From Actinomycetota bacterium (lineage in GTDB: Bacteria; Actinomycetota; Thermoleophilia; RBG-16-64-13), in NCBI GenBank assembly GCA_003157225.1, contig PMIZ01000258.1, positions 1-7,412 of the forward strand: a DNA stretch of 7,412 bases. Direction: 5' to 3'. The position numbers and the translations under genes were made by a program. Shown here in pieces: positions 1-6,442 of the stretch. How positions within the stretch are numbered: position 1 is the first letter of the stretch; each line of letters opens with the position of its first letter. The notes below the pieces were generated by a model. That model saw nothing but the letters and a program-made list of their open reading frames with translations. It made no database searches and was not told the origin of the DNA.

Positions 1-1
1 G

Positions 2-1222
2 CCCACCATCATCTTCTACACCAACCTCGACCGCCTGCGCAAGCACCTGGTGGAGATCGCCCCCGAGGATACGGCCGCTATCGAGGAGTTTCTGAGTGAC
101 GCCAAGCGCGTTGCCGGCCTCGATCTACCCTCGGATCTGCCGCCTCGCGAACTGATGGGCCCCGGCGCCATCCTGCACATGCTGCCGCTGATGCCCCGGC
201 TCATGCGCTACTTGAAGCCGCTTCGCAAGTGGAACGCCCTGACCATCGCCCAGTTCGTCGAGCGCTTCAAGAATCCGGGTCTGCGCGAGGCCTTCCAGCA
301 GGTCTGGATCCCGGAGATGTCGGCCTTCATACTGCTCGCGACCTTCGCCTGGTTCCACGACCGGCAGGCCGGTTACCCGCTGGGCGGGTCGATGCCCATC
401 GCGAAGCTCACGGAGAAGCGCTTCCTCGACCTCGGTGGCGCCATCGACTACCGGGCCCGAGTCACCGAGATCGTGGTCGAGAATGATCGCGCCGTTGGCG
501 TCCGTCTGGCCGACGGACGCGAGGAGCGGTTCGACTGGGTGGTGTCGGCAGCCGACGGGCACGCGACCATCTTCGACATGCTGAAGGGCCGCTACGTGGA
601 CGATACGGTCCGCGGCTGGTTCGAAAACTACGTGCCGTTCCCCCCGCTGGTGTTCGTGGGCCTTGGCGTGAACCGCACCTTCGGTGGCGAACCCCGGCTG
701 GCGACCGGCGCCAGCCTTGGCCTCACCGAGCCCCTCCGCATCGGCAACAAGGAGGTCTCCCGTTTCAACTACCACCTTCGCAACTACGACCCGCACCTGG
801 CTCCGGCCGACAAGACCGCCATCACCTGCATGTTCGCGTCCGACTACGACTACTGGAAGCAGCTGGCGGAGGACCGCGAACGCTACGAGGCTGAGAAGAA
901 GGCCATCGGCGAGGCGGTGGTCGGAGCGCTCGACCGGCGCTTCCCCGGCCTGGCGGGCTTGGTGGAGATGATCGACATAGCGACCCCGGTGACTTTCGAG
1001 CGGTACACGGGCAACTGGAAGGCCAGTTTTGAAGGGTGGTTGCCCACGCCAACCAACCTGCACACGGAGATGCGGAAGACTCTACCGGGACTGGAGGGTT
1101 TATACATGGCCGGCCAGTGGGTGTCGCCGGGAGGCGGGCTCCCCGCGGGCCTCATGACCGGGCGCCAGGTGGTGCAGCTCATGTGCCACAAGGACAGGCG
1201 CCGGTTCCGAACGACTTCGTAG
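2..1222 (+). CDS. Phytoene desaturase-type NAD(P)/FAD-dependent oxidoreductase, 5' partial
   Basis: The open frame runs in from the left edge and ends at TAG 1220-1222, giving 406 visible residues. The GTG at 50 is internal, because coding continues upstream of it. Near the C-terminus is the flavin-binding signature of the CrtI / amine-oxidase superfamily, GLYMAGQWVSPGGGLPAGL, followed by a short basic tail. A mid-protein stretch (PLGGSMPIAKLTEKRFLDLGG) matches the family pattern in which a Gly-rich segment precedes the substrate-domain helix. The N-terminal Rossmann GxGxxG dinucleotide site, expected about 90-100 residues further upstream, lies outside the window. Members desaturate, isomerise or saturate carotenoids, retinoids and other isoprenoids using FAD. 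The substrate here cannot be told, and no carotenoid synthesis partner (crtB, crtE) is visible. It converges on the PAP2 gene with only 50 bases between. Family assignment is confident; specific reaction is not. Confidence 0.88.
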   Translation, partial: PTIIFYTNLDRLRKHLVEIAPEDTAAIEEFLSDAKRVAGLDLPSDLPPRELMGPGAILHMLPLMPRLMRYLKPLRKWNALTIAQFVERFKNPGLREAFQQVWIPEMSAFILLATFAWFHDRQAGYPLGGSMPIAKLTEKRFLDLGGAIDYRARVTEIVVENDRAVGVRLADGREERFDWVVSAADGHATIFDMLKGRYVDDTVRGWFENYVPFPPLVFVGLGVNRTFGGEPRLATGASLGLTEPLRIGNKEVSRFNYHLRNYDPHLAPADKTAITCMFASDYDYWKQLAEDRERYEAEKKAIGEAVVGALDRRFPGLAGLVEMIDIATPVTFERYTGNWKASFEGWLPTPTNLHTEMRKTLPGLEGLYMAGQWVSPGGGLPAGLMTGRQVVQLMCHKDRRRFRTTS

Positions 1223-1242
1223 CGACACGGCCGGCCCGGGTA

Positions 1243-1260
1243 GCGGGCGCGCCGGCCCGC
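1243..1260. terminator. GC-rich hairpin between convergent genes, possible bidirectional terminator
   Basis: GCGGGC (1243-1248) and GCCCGC (1255-1260) are perfect 6-base inverted arms around a 6-base loop. They lie in the 50-base gap between the oxidoreductase stop and the PAP2 stop, in a stretch full of GGCCGGC/GCCGGCC repeats that allow other pairings. There is no T-run on either side, so it is not a canonical intrinsic terminator. The call rests on position between two converging genes. Confidence 0.35.
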
Positions 1261-1272
1261 GCCGGCGCTGAG

Positions 1273-2067
1273 TCAGAGCAACGGATCGAGCCAGCCCGCC
1301 AGCACCGCGCACCCGCACAGCACGAGCAGCAGCAGCCCGGCCAGCGTCCAGCGGGCTTTCGAAACCCACGGCCCGACGCCGCGGAGCAGGGCCCTCGGTC
1401 CCCTAGTTCGTTGCCAGCGCGCCGCCACCGACAGGATGACGACCAGCAACGCCCCTCCCAGACACCAGCCGGCGACCACGTCGCTCAGCCAATGCGCCCC
1501 GAGATACACCCTGGACACGCCGATTGCTCCCGCGACGAGCAGACCGGCGATGGTGCCCACCCGTTTGATCGCATGGCGCCCGCCGGACCAGCTCAGGAGC
1601 GCGTAGACCAGCAGCCCGATGAACACCATACTCATCACGGCGTGGGCGGAGGGCATGCTCTGGGAGTTTGGCTGCCCGATGAGGGCCACCGTTTGGGGAG
1701 GCCGCGTTCGCGCTACCAGCGCTTTCGCCATCTCCACGAGCGCCCAACTTATGATCAGCCCGCCGGCGGCCGCGCCCGCCAGAGTCCGCCGCCCCCAGGC
1801 CCAGAGAAGAACGACGGTCGCCGCGGTCAGCGGCGCCATGAGCGCATCGTCACCGATGACGGTGAAGAGCCAGAACGCCCTGCTTCGGATCGGACTTCGC
1901 CAGGCAATGAAGGCCTCATTGATGTGCTGGTCCCAGGCCGGAAGCGCGGAACCCGCGCGCGAGGCCACGGCCAGGGCGACGAACGCCGCCAGCAAGGCCG
2001 CTGCCAGCAACCACCGCCAGTAGCGCGCCCACAGACGGACCACCCTACTTGACAGGTTCCACCGCAT
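1273..2067 (-). CDS. PAP2-family membrane phosphatase
   Basis: The 264-residue integral membrane protein carries all three signatures of the type 2 phosphatidic acid phosphatase superfamily. These are KX6RP (K115 to R122-P123), PSAH (139-142) and SRX5HX3D (S185-R186, H192, D196). H192 is the expected phospho-histidine nucleophile, H142 the general acid, and D196 orients the nucleophile. Hydrophobic stretches around residues 19-36, 72-91, 95-112, 143-160, 172-186, 197-215 and 241-259 suggest about six membrane spans. The active site should face outside. Relatives dephosphorylate undecaprenyl pyrophosphate, phosphatidic acid or phosphatidylglycerophosphate; the substrate here is unknown. The start overlaps the end of the upstream GyrI-like gene by 23 bases, so the two are probably co-transcribed and translationally coupled. 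No strong Shine-Dalgarno precedes the ATG at 2067, so the exact start is less certain; a GTG at 2043 is an alternative with poor spacing. Confidence 0.93.
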   Translation of the reverse strand: MRWNLSSRVVRLWARYWRWLLAAALLAAFVALAVASRAGSALPAWDQHINEAFIAWRSPIRSRAFWLFTVIGDDALMAPLTAATVVLLWAWGRRTLAGAAAGGLIISWALVEMAKALVARTRPPQTVALIGQPNSQSMPSAHAVMSMVFIGLLVYALLSWSGGRHAIKRVGTIAGLLVAGAIGVSRVYLGAHWLSDVVAGWCLGGALLVVILSVAARWQRTRGPRALLRGVGPWVSKARWTLAGLLLLVLCGCAVLAGWLDPLL

Positions 2068-2701
2068 GCCGAAGCACCGTCTTCAGGTTCTCCGGCTTGG
2101 CCGTGCGCGGGTCGCCCAGGTAGATCTCATGGTGACGACCCCGGTAGACGTAGTCGTGAGCTGTTGCGAACGATTCCATTCTTTCGAGGGTGCGCGGCTC
2201 GTCGATGTACGGCCCGATATGCATGCACTGCACGCACAGGCCTTCGGCGAAGCGTTCCAACCGCAACTGGTCCAAGCTGCCGATGTCGACTCCCTCTTTG
2301 AGTCGCTTCTTCCGCAGTTGCACGCGGGCCTCGTCGAACATCTCCCGGGTGATGTGGTCGGGCTGCATCATCATGAGCGTCCACAGCCATTGGTCGGTCT
2401 CGGCGTAGTCGATGCCGCCGCCCAAAGTGGTCCACAGTCCCTCCAGCGTCATGACCGTGTAGTCGATGGGATCCACAGGCCGTAGCTTCGAGACGAACTT
2501 GAGGGTGTACGAGATGCCATAGAGCGCGCCGATGGCCGAAGTGAACGCGGGCGAATCGCCGGGCATCGTCCCCGGCTCGATCTGCCCGTCGATCATGGCG
2601 AACTGCATCTCCGGCACGTCCACCGCCACGACCTCTTTCGCCGACGGCAGGTAGAGATGCTTCAACTGCTTCTTGAGGTCCAGCTTGACGAGATCCGCCA
2701 T
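2045..2701 (-). CDS. GyrI-like small-molecule-binding domain protein
   Basis: This 218-residue soluble protein belongs to the stand-alone GyrI-like family (SOUL/SHS2-type fold). Visible family features are an N-terminal KLDLKKQLKHLYLPSAKEV segment, a VPEMQFAMIDGQ strand (residues 29-40), YTVMTLEGLW (81-90), MHIGPY (160-165) and the C-terminal HHEIYLGDPR (190-199). Known relatives bind small hydrophobic or cationic ligands, and some GyrI-like proteins act in drug or cyclopropane-containing toxin handling. The ligand here is unknown, and there is no attached HTH as in AraC/MerR-type relatives. The same frame stays open far upstream, but the start is set at ATG 2701. That ATG is preceded by a purine-rich GAGGAGAGG 5 bases away, and the family N-terminus begins just there; the further upstream reading is antisense to the next gene. 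It shares a transcript with the PAP2 gene and diverges from the AhpD-like gene. Confidence 0.92.
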   Translation of the reverse strand: MADLVKLDLKKQLKHLYLPSAKEVVAVDVPEMQFAMIDGQIEPGTMPGDSPAFTSAIGALYGISYTLKFVSKLRPVDPIDYTVMTLEGLWTTLGGGIDYAETDQWLWTLMMMQPDHITREMFDEARVQLRKKRLKEGVDIGSLDQLRLERFAEGLCVQCMHIGPYIDEPRTLERMESFATAHDYVYRGRHHEIYLGDPRTAKPENLKTVLRHAVEPVK

Positions 2702-2830
2702 GGCGCCTCTCCTCGCTCCGCATACGTCGCCCGCTCTCCCGCGCCCAGTCTGCTGCAAACATACCACTGGGAGTGGGAACACGGCGCAAGGGGAACAGCA
2801 AACGAAAGAACGCGAAGCAAAGGAGAGAAC
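2702..2830. promoter_or_regulatory. Divergent intergenic region between GyrI-like and CMD genes
   Basis: These 129 bases must carry the promoters of both outward-reading genes. Both ribosome-binding sites are visible at its edges. An inverted repeat CCACT-GGG-AGTGG lies at 2764-2776, near the middle, and could be a small operator. I could not find convincing -35/-10 pairs on either strand. Confidence 0.4.
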
Positions 2831-3169
2831 ATGCACGATCCTGACGAAAGGGCTTGCTTCCCCAAACCCTATTCCCAGTTCGGAGCCAAGTTCCCGGATA
2901 TCCTGAGGAAGAACGAGGAACTCGGCATTCTTATCCACGAGCACGGCGGGCCGCTCGATGAGAAGACCCGTTTCCTCATCAAACTGGGCATCTCGGCAGC
3001 CAGCAACCACCAGACGGCCGCCGTCACACATGCCGTGCGGGCGCGCGAGGCAGGGGCCACCGAGGAAGAGGTCATGCACGCCCTGCTTCTGGTCATCCCT
3101 ACCTGCGGCTTCCCGACCTTCATGGAGACCTACCGCCAGATCCTGGAGAACCAACCGGCGCAAGGATAG
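2831..3169 (+). CDS. Carboxymuconolactone decarboxylase / AhpD-fold family protein
   Basis: This 112-residue all-helical protein has the usual length for a single-domain CMD family member. The signature region is residues 44-91: EKTRFLIKLGISAASNHQ, then H67 and the AGATEEEVMHALLL helix, matching the conserved [AG]GAT.EE[IV].[EH]AL pattern. In peroxidase-type AhpD proteins the region reads CxxCxxxH. Here the aligned positions are H60, A63 and H67, so both redox cysteines are missing and only the histidine remains. An alkylhydroperoxidase activity is therefore unlikely; a decarboxylase-like or unknown role is more plausible. The ATG at 2831 is preceded by AGGAGA at 2821-2826 with good spacing. 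The gene diverges from the GyrI-like gene across 129 bases. The function in this organism is not known. Confidence 0.9.
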   Translation: MHDPDERACFPKPYSQFGAKFPDILRKNEELGILIHEHGGPLDEKTRFLIKLGISAASNHQTAAVTHAVRAREAGATEEEVMHALLLVIPTCGFPTFMETYRQILENQPAQG

Positions 3170-3402
3170 GCCCTCCCAGCTCCACGGCACGGTTCCGCCT
3201 CACCACTCACGCCGGGTCGTAGGGCGCGCCACCAGGCGCACGCCCCATACCAGGCCAGGCGCCAGCCGGGCCGAGACCGGCAACTGAGAGGTCGCCCCCG
3301 GAAGCGGCAGGATATTTCCAGACCGGCATTTCGCGAGCGTTGCCAATAGCCGGAAGGGGAATGCCCTGCCGCCTCCGCGCGGCCACTAAGATATGAGAGA
3401 AC

Positions 3403-4248
3403 TCAGCCCGGCTGGCAGCCCGGGCAGATGAATACGTCCCCGCCACCCAGGCTCAGCCGTTGGATGGCCAAGCCACACGCCGGGCACTCTTTGCCCTTCA
3501 TGCCCGGGCCCATGGCCGGCTGGTAGCCGCCCGGACGCCCGTAAAGGTCGCGGAAGGTCGCCTTGCCGCCCAGGCGCAGTCGCTCGGAGACCACGAACTG
3601 CATGGCGTCGTAGAGGGCGGCCCTCTCCTCCGGCGTGAGCTGGGAGGCCTTCCGCTTCGGGTGGGCGCCGGCGCGATAGATGATGTCCTGGAAGGCGCTG
3701 TTGCTGAGCCCCACCACCACTGCCTCCTTGCCCACCAGAATCGGTTTCAGCTGACGATTCATGCCGCCCAACTGCTCCACGAACGCTTCTTTCGACAACC
3801 GTTCCTCGTTCGGCTCCGGGATCTCCGACAGGAAGTCCCGCCTCACCATGTAGTGCCCGGCCAATTCCTCATCGGCGCGCGCGTTGACGCAGCCCATGGT
3901 GATGATCCGCACTGTGAGCGCCGACCCACCAGCCAGGTCGAGCCGAAAGTGGTAGCTCGCCGGAAGAGAATCGCCATTCTTGTGATAGAAGATCACTCCC
4001 CCATATTCCGGCGCGAGAATCAGGTTCTGTTGGCCGCTGAGCTTCACCAGGATGGTGTTGCCTCGGGAGACGACGGATTCGACGCTCTGGCCCACCAGGC
4101 GAGAGAAAGAGGACGGATCCTTGTCGACGAAGCCCATCCGCTGCAGGCTCGCGGTGCCGCGCAGCTCGAAGCCGGTCACGGTCTTGCCGGGTAGCTCGGC
4201 CGACATCTGGCGGGCGAGGATGGTGGCCTCCGGCATCTCGATGCTCAT
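3403..4248 (-). CDS. Divergent Fpg/Nei-family DNA glycosylase homologue lacking the catalytic N-terminal proline
   Basis: The 281-residue protein has the full Fpg/Nei architecture. It has an N-terminal beta-sandwich (about 1-135), a helix-two-turn-helix domain (about 150-245) with VGLSNSAFQDIIYRAGAHP, where N183 matches the conserved DNA-contacting Asn, and a C-terminal zinc finger (C255, C258, C275, C278). These enzymes excise oxidised bases and cleave abasic sites using an N-terminal proline. Here the N-terminus reads MSIEMPEA. Aligned to the canonical MPELPEV, E4 takes the place of Glu2, P6-E7 that of the second Pro-Glu, and Ile3 stands where Pro1 should be. The usual RGK lysine is N64 (SRGN, 61-64), and the finger loop GGGD lacks the usual Arg. 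Related divergent members with an Ile in place of Pro1 are, from memory, found in other bacteria. The start is fixed by AAGGAGG 4 bases upstream. It is probably a DNA-binding or altered-activity glycosylase rather than a typical Fpg. Confidence 0.88.
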   Translation of the reverse strand: MSIEMPEATILARQMSAELPGKTVTGFELRGTASLQRMGFVDKDPSSFSRLVGQSVESVVSRGNTILVKLSGQQNLILAPEYGGVIFYHKNGDSLPASYHFRLDLAGGSALTVRIITMGCVNARADEELAGHYMVRRDFLSEIPEPNEERLSKEAFVEQLGGMNRQLKPILVGKEAVVVGLSNSAFQDIIYRAGAHPKRKASQLTPEERAALYDAMQFVVSERLRLGGKATFRDLYGRPGGYQPAMGPGMKGKECPACGLAIQRLSLGGGDVFICPGCQPG

Positions 4249-4250
4249 CG

Positions 4251-4259
4251 CTCCTCCTT
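4251..4259 (-). promoter_or_regulatory. Ribosome-binding site deciding the start of the Fpg/Nei-like gene
   Basis: The minus strand reads AAGGAGGAG just before the ATG at 4248. The next in-frame ATG (4236, giving MPEA...) would restore a proline at position 2 but sits 16 bases from this site, too far for normal initiation. The strong site therefore argues for the proline-less N-terminus. Confidence 0.6.
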
Positions 4260-4290
4260 CGTGAAGGCCGTCCTTGCGGGTGCCCGATTA

Positions 4291-4303
4291 TCATATACTG
4301 GGG
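4291..4303 (+). promoter_or_regulatory. Conserved promoter-like box upstream of the GYF-protease gene
   Basis: TCATATACTGGGG is identical over 13 bases to the box at 7223-7235 upstream of the second GYF gene. It contains TATACT (4294-4299), five of six matches to the bacterial -10 consensus, 61 bases before the ATG. TCCTTG at 4271-4276 gives a weak -35 with a 17-base spacer, but no equivalent exists at the second copy. An activator-dependent promoter or a specific operator is also possible. Confidence 0.55.
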
Positions 4304-4360
4304 TCGCGTGGGGGGATACGCTAAGAGTCTGCAGCACGGCGGTCGACAGGAGGGATTGCG

Positions 4361-4621
4361 ATGAGTCCCGACTCCATGACATCTGGCTGGTACTACTCGA
4401 AGCGCGGCGCTCCCGGTCAACAAGGTCCTCTCGGCTGGCAGGAACTGTACTCGCGGGCCCAGACGGGAGAGCTGGGCACGGACGACCTGGTCTGGAACCA
4501 GCAACTGCCCGACTGGCTTCCCGCCGCCCAGATCCTGGGGCTGTTCGGAGCGGCGGCCCAGCGGCAGTCCCAGATGCGGCAGCGCGACCCCAACGCCGTT
4601 CCCGGCTCCTCCCGATCCTGA
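4361..4621 (+). CDS. GYF_2 domain protein, N-terminal fragment of a broken membrane protease gene
   Basis: The 86-residue reading frame encodes one GYF_2 domain at residues 9-62: WYY at 10-12, GP at 22-23, the ELY helix, then DDLVW (41-45) and W52. The bacterial GYF_2 domain usually sits on the cytoplasmic side next to a membrane span and is thought to bind Pro-rich peptides. The ATG at 4361 is preceded by AGGAGGG (4348-4354) with a 6-base spacer. The frame ends at TGA 4619-4621 after a non-conserved tail, just where a transmembrane segment continues in another frame. A product of this length would lack any anchor. I therefore read it as the 5' piece of a GYF-TM-subtilisin gene interrupted by a -1 frame change between about 4560 and 4615. 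A paralogous start at 7287 supports the domain call. A single base error in the assembly could explain this break. Confidence 0.8.
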   Translation: MSPDSMTSGWYYSKRGAPGQQGPLGWQELYSRAQTGELGTDDLVWNQQLPDWLPAAQILGLFGAAAQRQSQMRQRDPNAVPGSSRS

Positions 4622-5019
4622 TCCCGGTCATTGCACTGATACTGGTCGGCGCGGGGCTGGGAGCCTACTTCGGCTTCTTCCGCGGAGGCGACGAGAACGT
4701 GGCGACCGGTGACGGAACGACCGTTACCAGCGAAACGGCCACCGAGAGCGTCACGGCCGGGAGCACGGATCTCGATGTCATCGAGGTCAAGCTTCCGGAC
4801 GGGTCCAAGCTCATCGACACGGAGGCGTGGGGCAGGGTCCCTGCCAACCAGGTCTGCGTCATCCTGGCCGACGGCAAGACCCGCAAAGACGCCGACCAGG
4901 TCGCCAAGGCTCTCGGCGGCACGGTCGTGGGTGAGTTGGAGTACCTGAACGCCTATCAGGTCGAGACCATCGGTGTCAGCGAGGCGCACCCGTCCAGCCT
5001 ACCTACGCTTTTGGCATGA
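4606..5019 (+). pseudogene. Transmembrane anchor, linker and prodomain-like middle fragment of the broken protease
   Basis: In frame +1 the sequence reads a membrane span LLPILIPVIALILVGAGLGA and YFGFF (from 4606). A Thr/Ser-rich low-complexity linker follows (TTVTSETATESVTAGS), then a folded-looking segment of about 65 residues (ILADGKTRKDADQVAKALGG, then ELEYLNAYQVETIGV). That segment resembles the inhibitor I9-type propeptide that precedes bacterial subtilisins. It has no start codon with a ribosome-binding site of its own: the frame follows on from the GYF reading frame and ends at TGA 5017-5019. Homology appears to stop near 4980. The expected N-terminal third of the S8 domain, with the Asp and His motifs, is absent. 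The predicted topology of the intact protein is GYF inside, protease outside. Membrane-span and linker calls are secure; the I9 resemblance is by eye. Confidence 0.65.
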
Positions 5020-6371
5020 TCGGCGCCCTTCTCAAGGAAGTGAAGGCCGATGCGCAGGTCATCAACGTGTCATATGGCACGAGAAGCGTGAAACCCGGCA
5101 ACGCCGCCGGCGCGGCCGCCTTCAGGAAGTTCTTTCAGAAGATGGCGCAGGACCACCCGGGAACTATCTTCGTTTGTGCGGCGATGAACAACGGCTCGCC
5201 GATAACACAGACCAACAACTACCCGGCGGGAGCCGCCTCGGGACTCGCCAACGTCATAACCGTCGGCAACGTCATGAACGACGGAAGCAAGGCGGACAGC
5301 AGCAACTACGCCGGCGCCGGAGGGGAGGTCACCATTTCGGCTCCCGGATACCAGGCCGTGCGCGGGACCGACGCCAACGGCAATCCGATCATCGACACGT
5401 ATCAGTTCAACGGTGAGCCCTACGGCGATGGAGGGACAAGCATGGCCACTCCGCAGGTCGCGTCGGCAGCCGCCGTGCTCAAGTCCCTCAATTCCAAGCT
5501 CACCGCCGCGCAAATCAAGCAGATCCTGGTCGAGACCGCCCGCCCGGGGCCGGACAAGATGGGCGGCATTTTGGCGATCGACGAAGCCGTCTTCAAGGTG
5601 ATAAGCGATCTGCAACCGGATATGACCAGGGAGGAGCTGGAGGGCAGGGGGGTGATCGATGCAGTGGCGGCCAGCACCGATCAGCCCAACGTGTATAGCG
5701 TGCGAGCGATCCTGGCCGTGGTCCCCAAAGGCGGCACCCAGGTCACCATCACGGCTTCGGGCGGCGTCACGGTGGAGAGTGAGACCGCGCGTACTGTCGC
5801 CGGTCCCGCGGCCGACGAAGAATGGCCCACCGTTACGGTCCCGAACTCCACCACCGGCACCGGCTCCGACGCCGCGCCCACCGTAACCGTGACCCGCAAG
5901 GACAGTGGCGCCTCCAGCGTCATCAGCTTCGAGAAGATCGACCTCAACGGTCAGTGGAAGGGGACTTTCACCATCACCGAGATAAGCGTCACGGGGGCTG
6001 AGGCCAAAAAAAGCGCAGAGGAACAGGGCTGTAGTCCCGCCTCTATGGCAACGCTCAAGAACACGCCCTTGCCCCTGACCATGGACATCGCCGTGGACGA
6101 TAGCGGCGGCGGCGCGTCCACCATGGTCGTCGATACGTCTTCTCTTGTGTCAGCCAGCGGCGGCGGTGTGGGCAGCACTCCCCAGACCTACAACTTCACC
6201 TTTGCCGACGATGTGCTCACCTTCCAATTCCCGCCATCGTCGGAGGGGACCACGACCATGACCGGCAAGGTGAGCAAACGGAATGGGAGTCTGGTCATCG
6301 CGGGGGACATGGCGGCCGTTGGCACCGGTTTCTCCATAAGAGCCGTGTGGACGGTGACGAAGCAGCAGTAG
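5016..6371 (+). CDS. Subtilisin-like S8 peptidase fragment with C-terminal beta-rich extension
   Basis: The 451-residue frame begins inside an S8 peptidase domain. VINVSYGT (15-22) is a core strand, and the oxyanion-hole asparagine is N58 in CAAMNNG (normally AAGN). VITVGNVMNDG (80-90), ISAPG (107-111) and the serine motif GTSMATP with S142 follow in the expected order. The catalytic Asp and the HGT histidine, which should lie 50-150 residues upstream, are absent from all three frames of the region. The product therefore cannot be a complete serine protease. After the helix ending near residue 200 come about 250 residues rich in Thr, Val and Gly. They include a stretch beginning DLNGQWKGTFTITEI that looks like a secreted beta-barrel or beta-sandwich domain I cannot name. 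The ATG at 5016 has no Shine-Dalgarno and overlaps the preceding TGA as ATGA. The sequence before it in the same frame (VQPTYAFG) also looks coding, so 5016 is probably not an authentic start. Confidence 0.78.
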   Translation: MIGALLKEVKADAQVINVSYGTRSVKPGNAAGAAAFRKFFQKMAQDHPGTIFVCAAMNNGSPITQTNNYPAGAASGLANVITVGNVMNDGSKADSSNYAGAGGEVTISAPGYQAVRGTDANGNPIIDTYQFNGEPYGDGGTSMATPQVASAAAVLKSLNSKLTAAQIKQILVETARPGPDKMGGILAIDEAVFKVISDLQPDMTREELEGRGVIDAVAASTDQPNVYSVRAILAVVPKGGTQVTITASGGVTVESETARTVAGPAADEEWPTVTVPNSTTGTGSDAAPTVTVTRKDSGASSVISFEKIDLNGQWKGTFTITEISVTGAEAKKSAEEQGCSPASMATLKNTPLPLTMDIAVDDSGGGASTMVVDTSSLVSASGGGVGSTPQTYNFTFADDVLTFQFPPSSEGTTTMTGKVSKRNGSLVIAGDMAAVGTGFSIRAVWTVTKQQ

Positions 6372-6442
6372 CTGGAGCGTGACGCAGAAGTGATTCACGT
6401 TCGTGCGCGAGCGGAGCTGAAGCTTGATCGGGTCCGGGCAGT

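Noticed and set aside
125..1063. Minus-strand open frame of 312 codons opposite the oxidoreductase
   Set aside because: It has no recognisable motif, and the plus strand has a clear FAD-oxidoreductase sequence.
1036..2052. Long plus-strand open frame of 338 codons antisense to the PAP2 gene
   Set aside because: Its translation is low-complexity, rich in Arg, Pro, Gln and His, with no domain. The minus strand carries complete PAP2 catalytic motifs, so this is a GC-driven shadow.
2702..3190. N-terminal extension of the GyrI-like frame to give 381 residues
   Set aside because: It is antisense to the CMD gene and lacks family similarity. The ATG at 2701 has a strong ribosome-binding site and matches the family N-terminus.
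3170..3402. A small gene in the 233-base gap between the CMD and Fpg/Nei-like genes
   Set aside because: An open minus-strand frame of 79 codons (3207-3446) overlaps the 3' end of the Fpg/Nei-like gene and has biased, motif-free composition. I see no RNA gene or clear terminator here.
3460..4194. Plus-strand open frame of 244 codons opposite the Fpg/Nei-like gene
   Set aside because: It is a His/Arg-rich translation without motif; the minus strand encodes H2TH and zinc-finger domains.
4560..4621. Programmed -1 ribosomal frameshift joining the GYF and transmembrane frames
   Set aside because: No X-XXY-YYZ slippery heptamer in the correct phase and no obvious downstream pseudoknot; a single-base indel is simpler.
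6372..6442. Terminator between the convergent S8 fragment and vapC
   Set aside because: Only a short GTGATTCAC palindrome and weak CGTGA/TCACG arms were found, without a T-run, so I did not call one.
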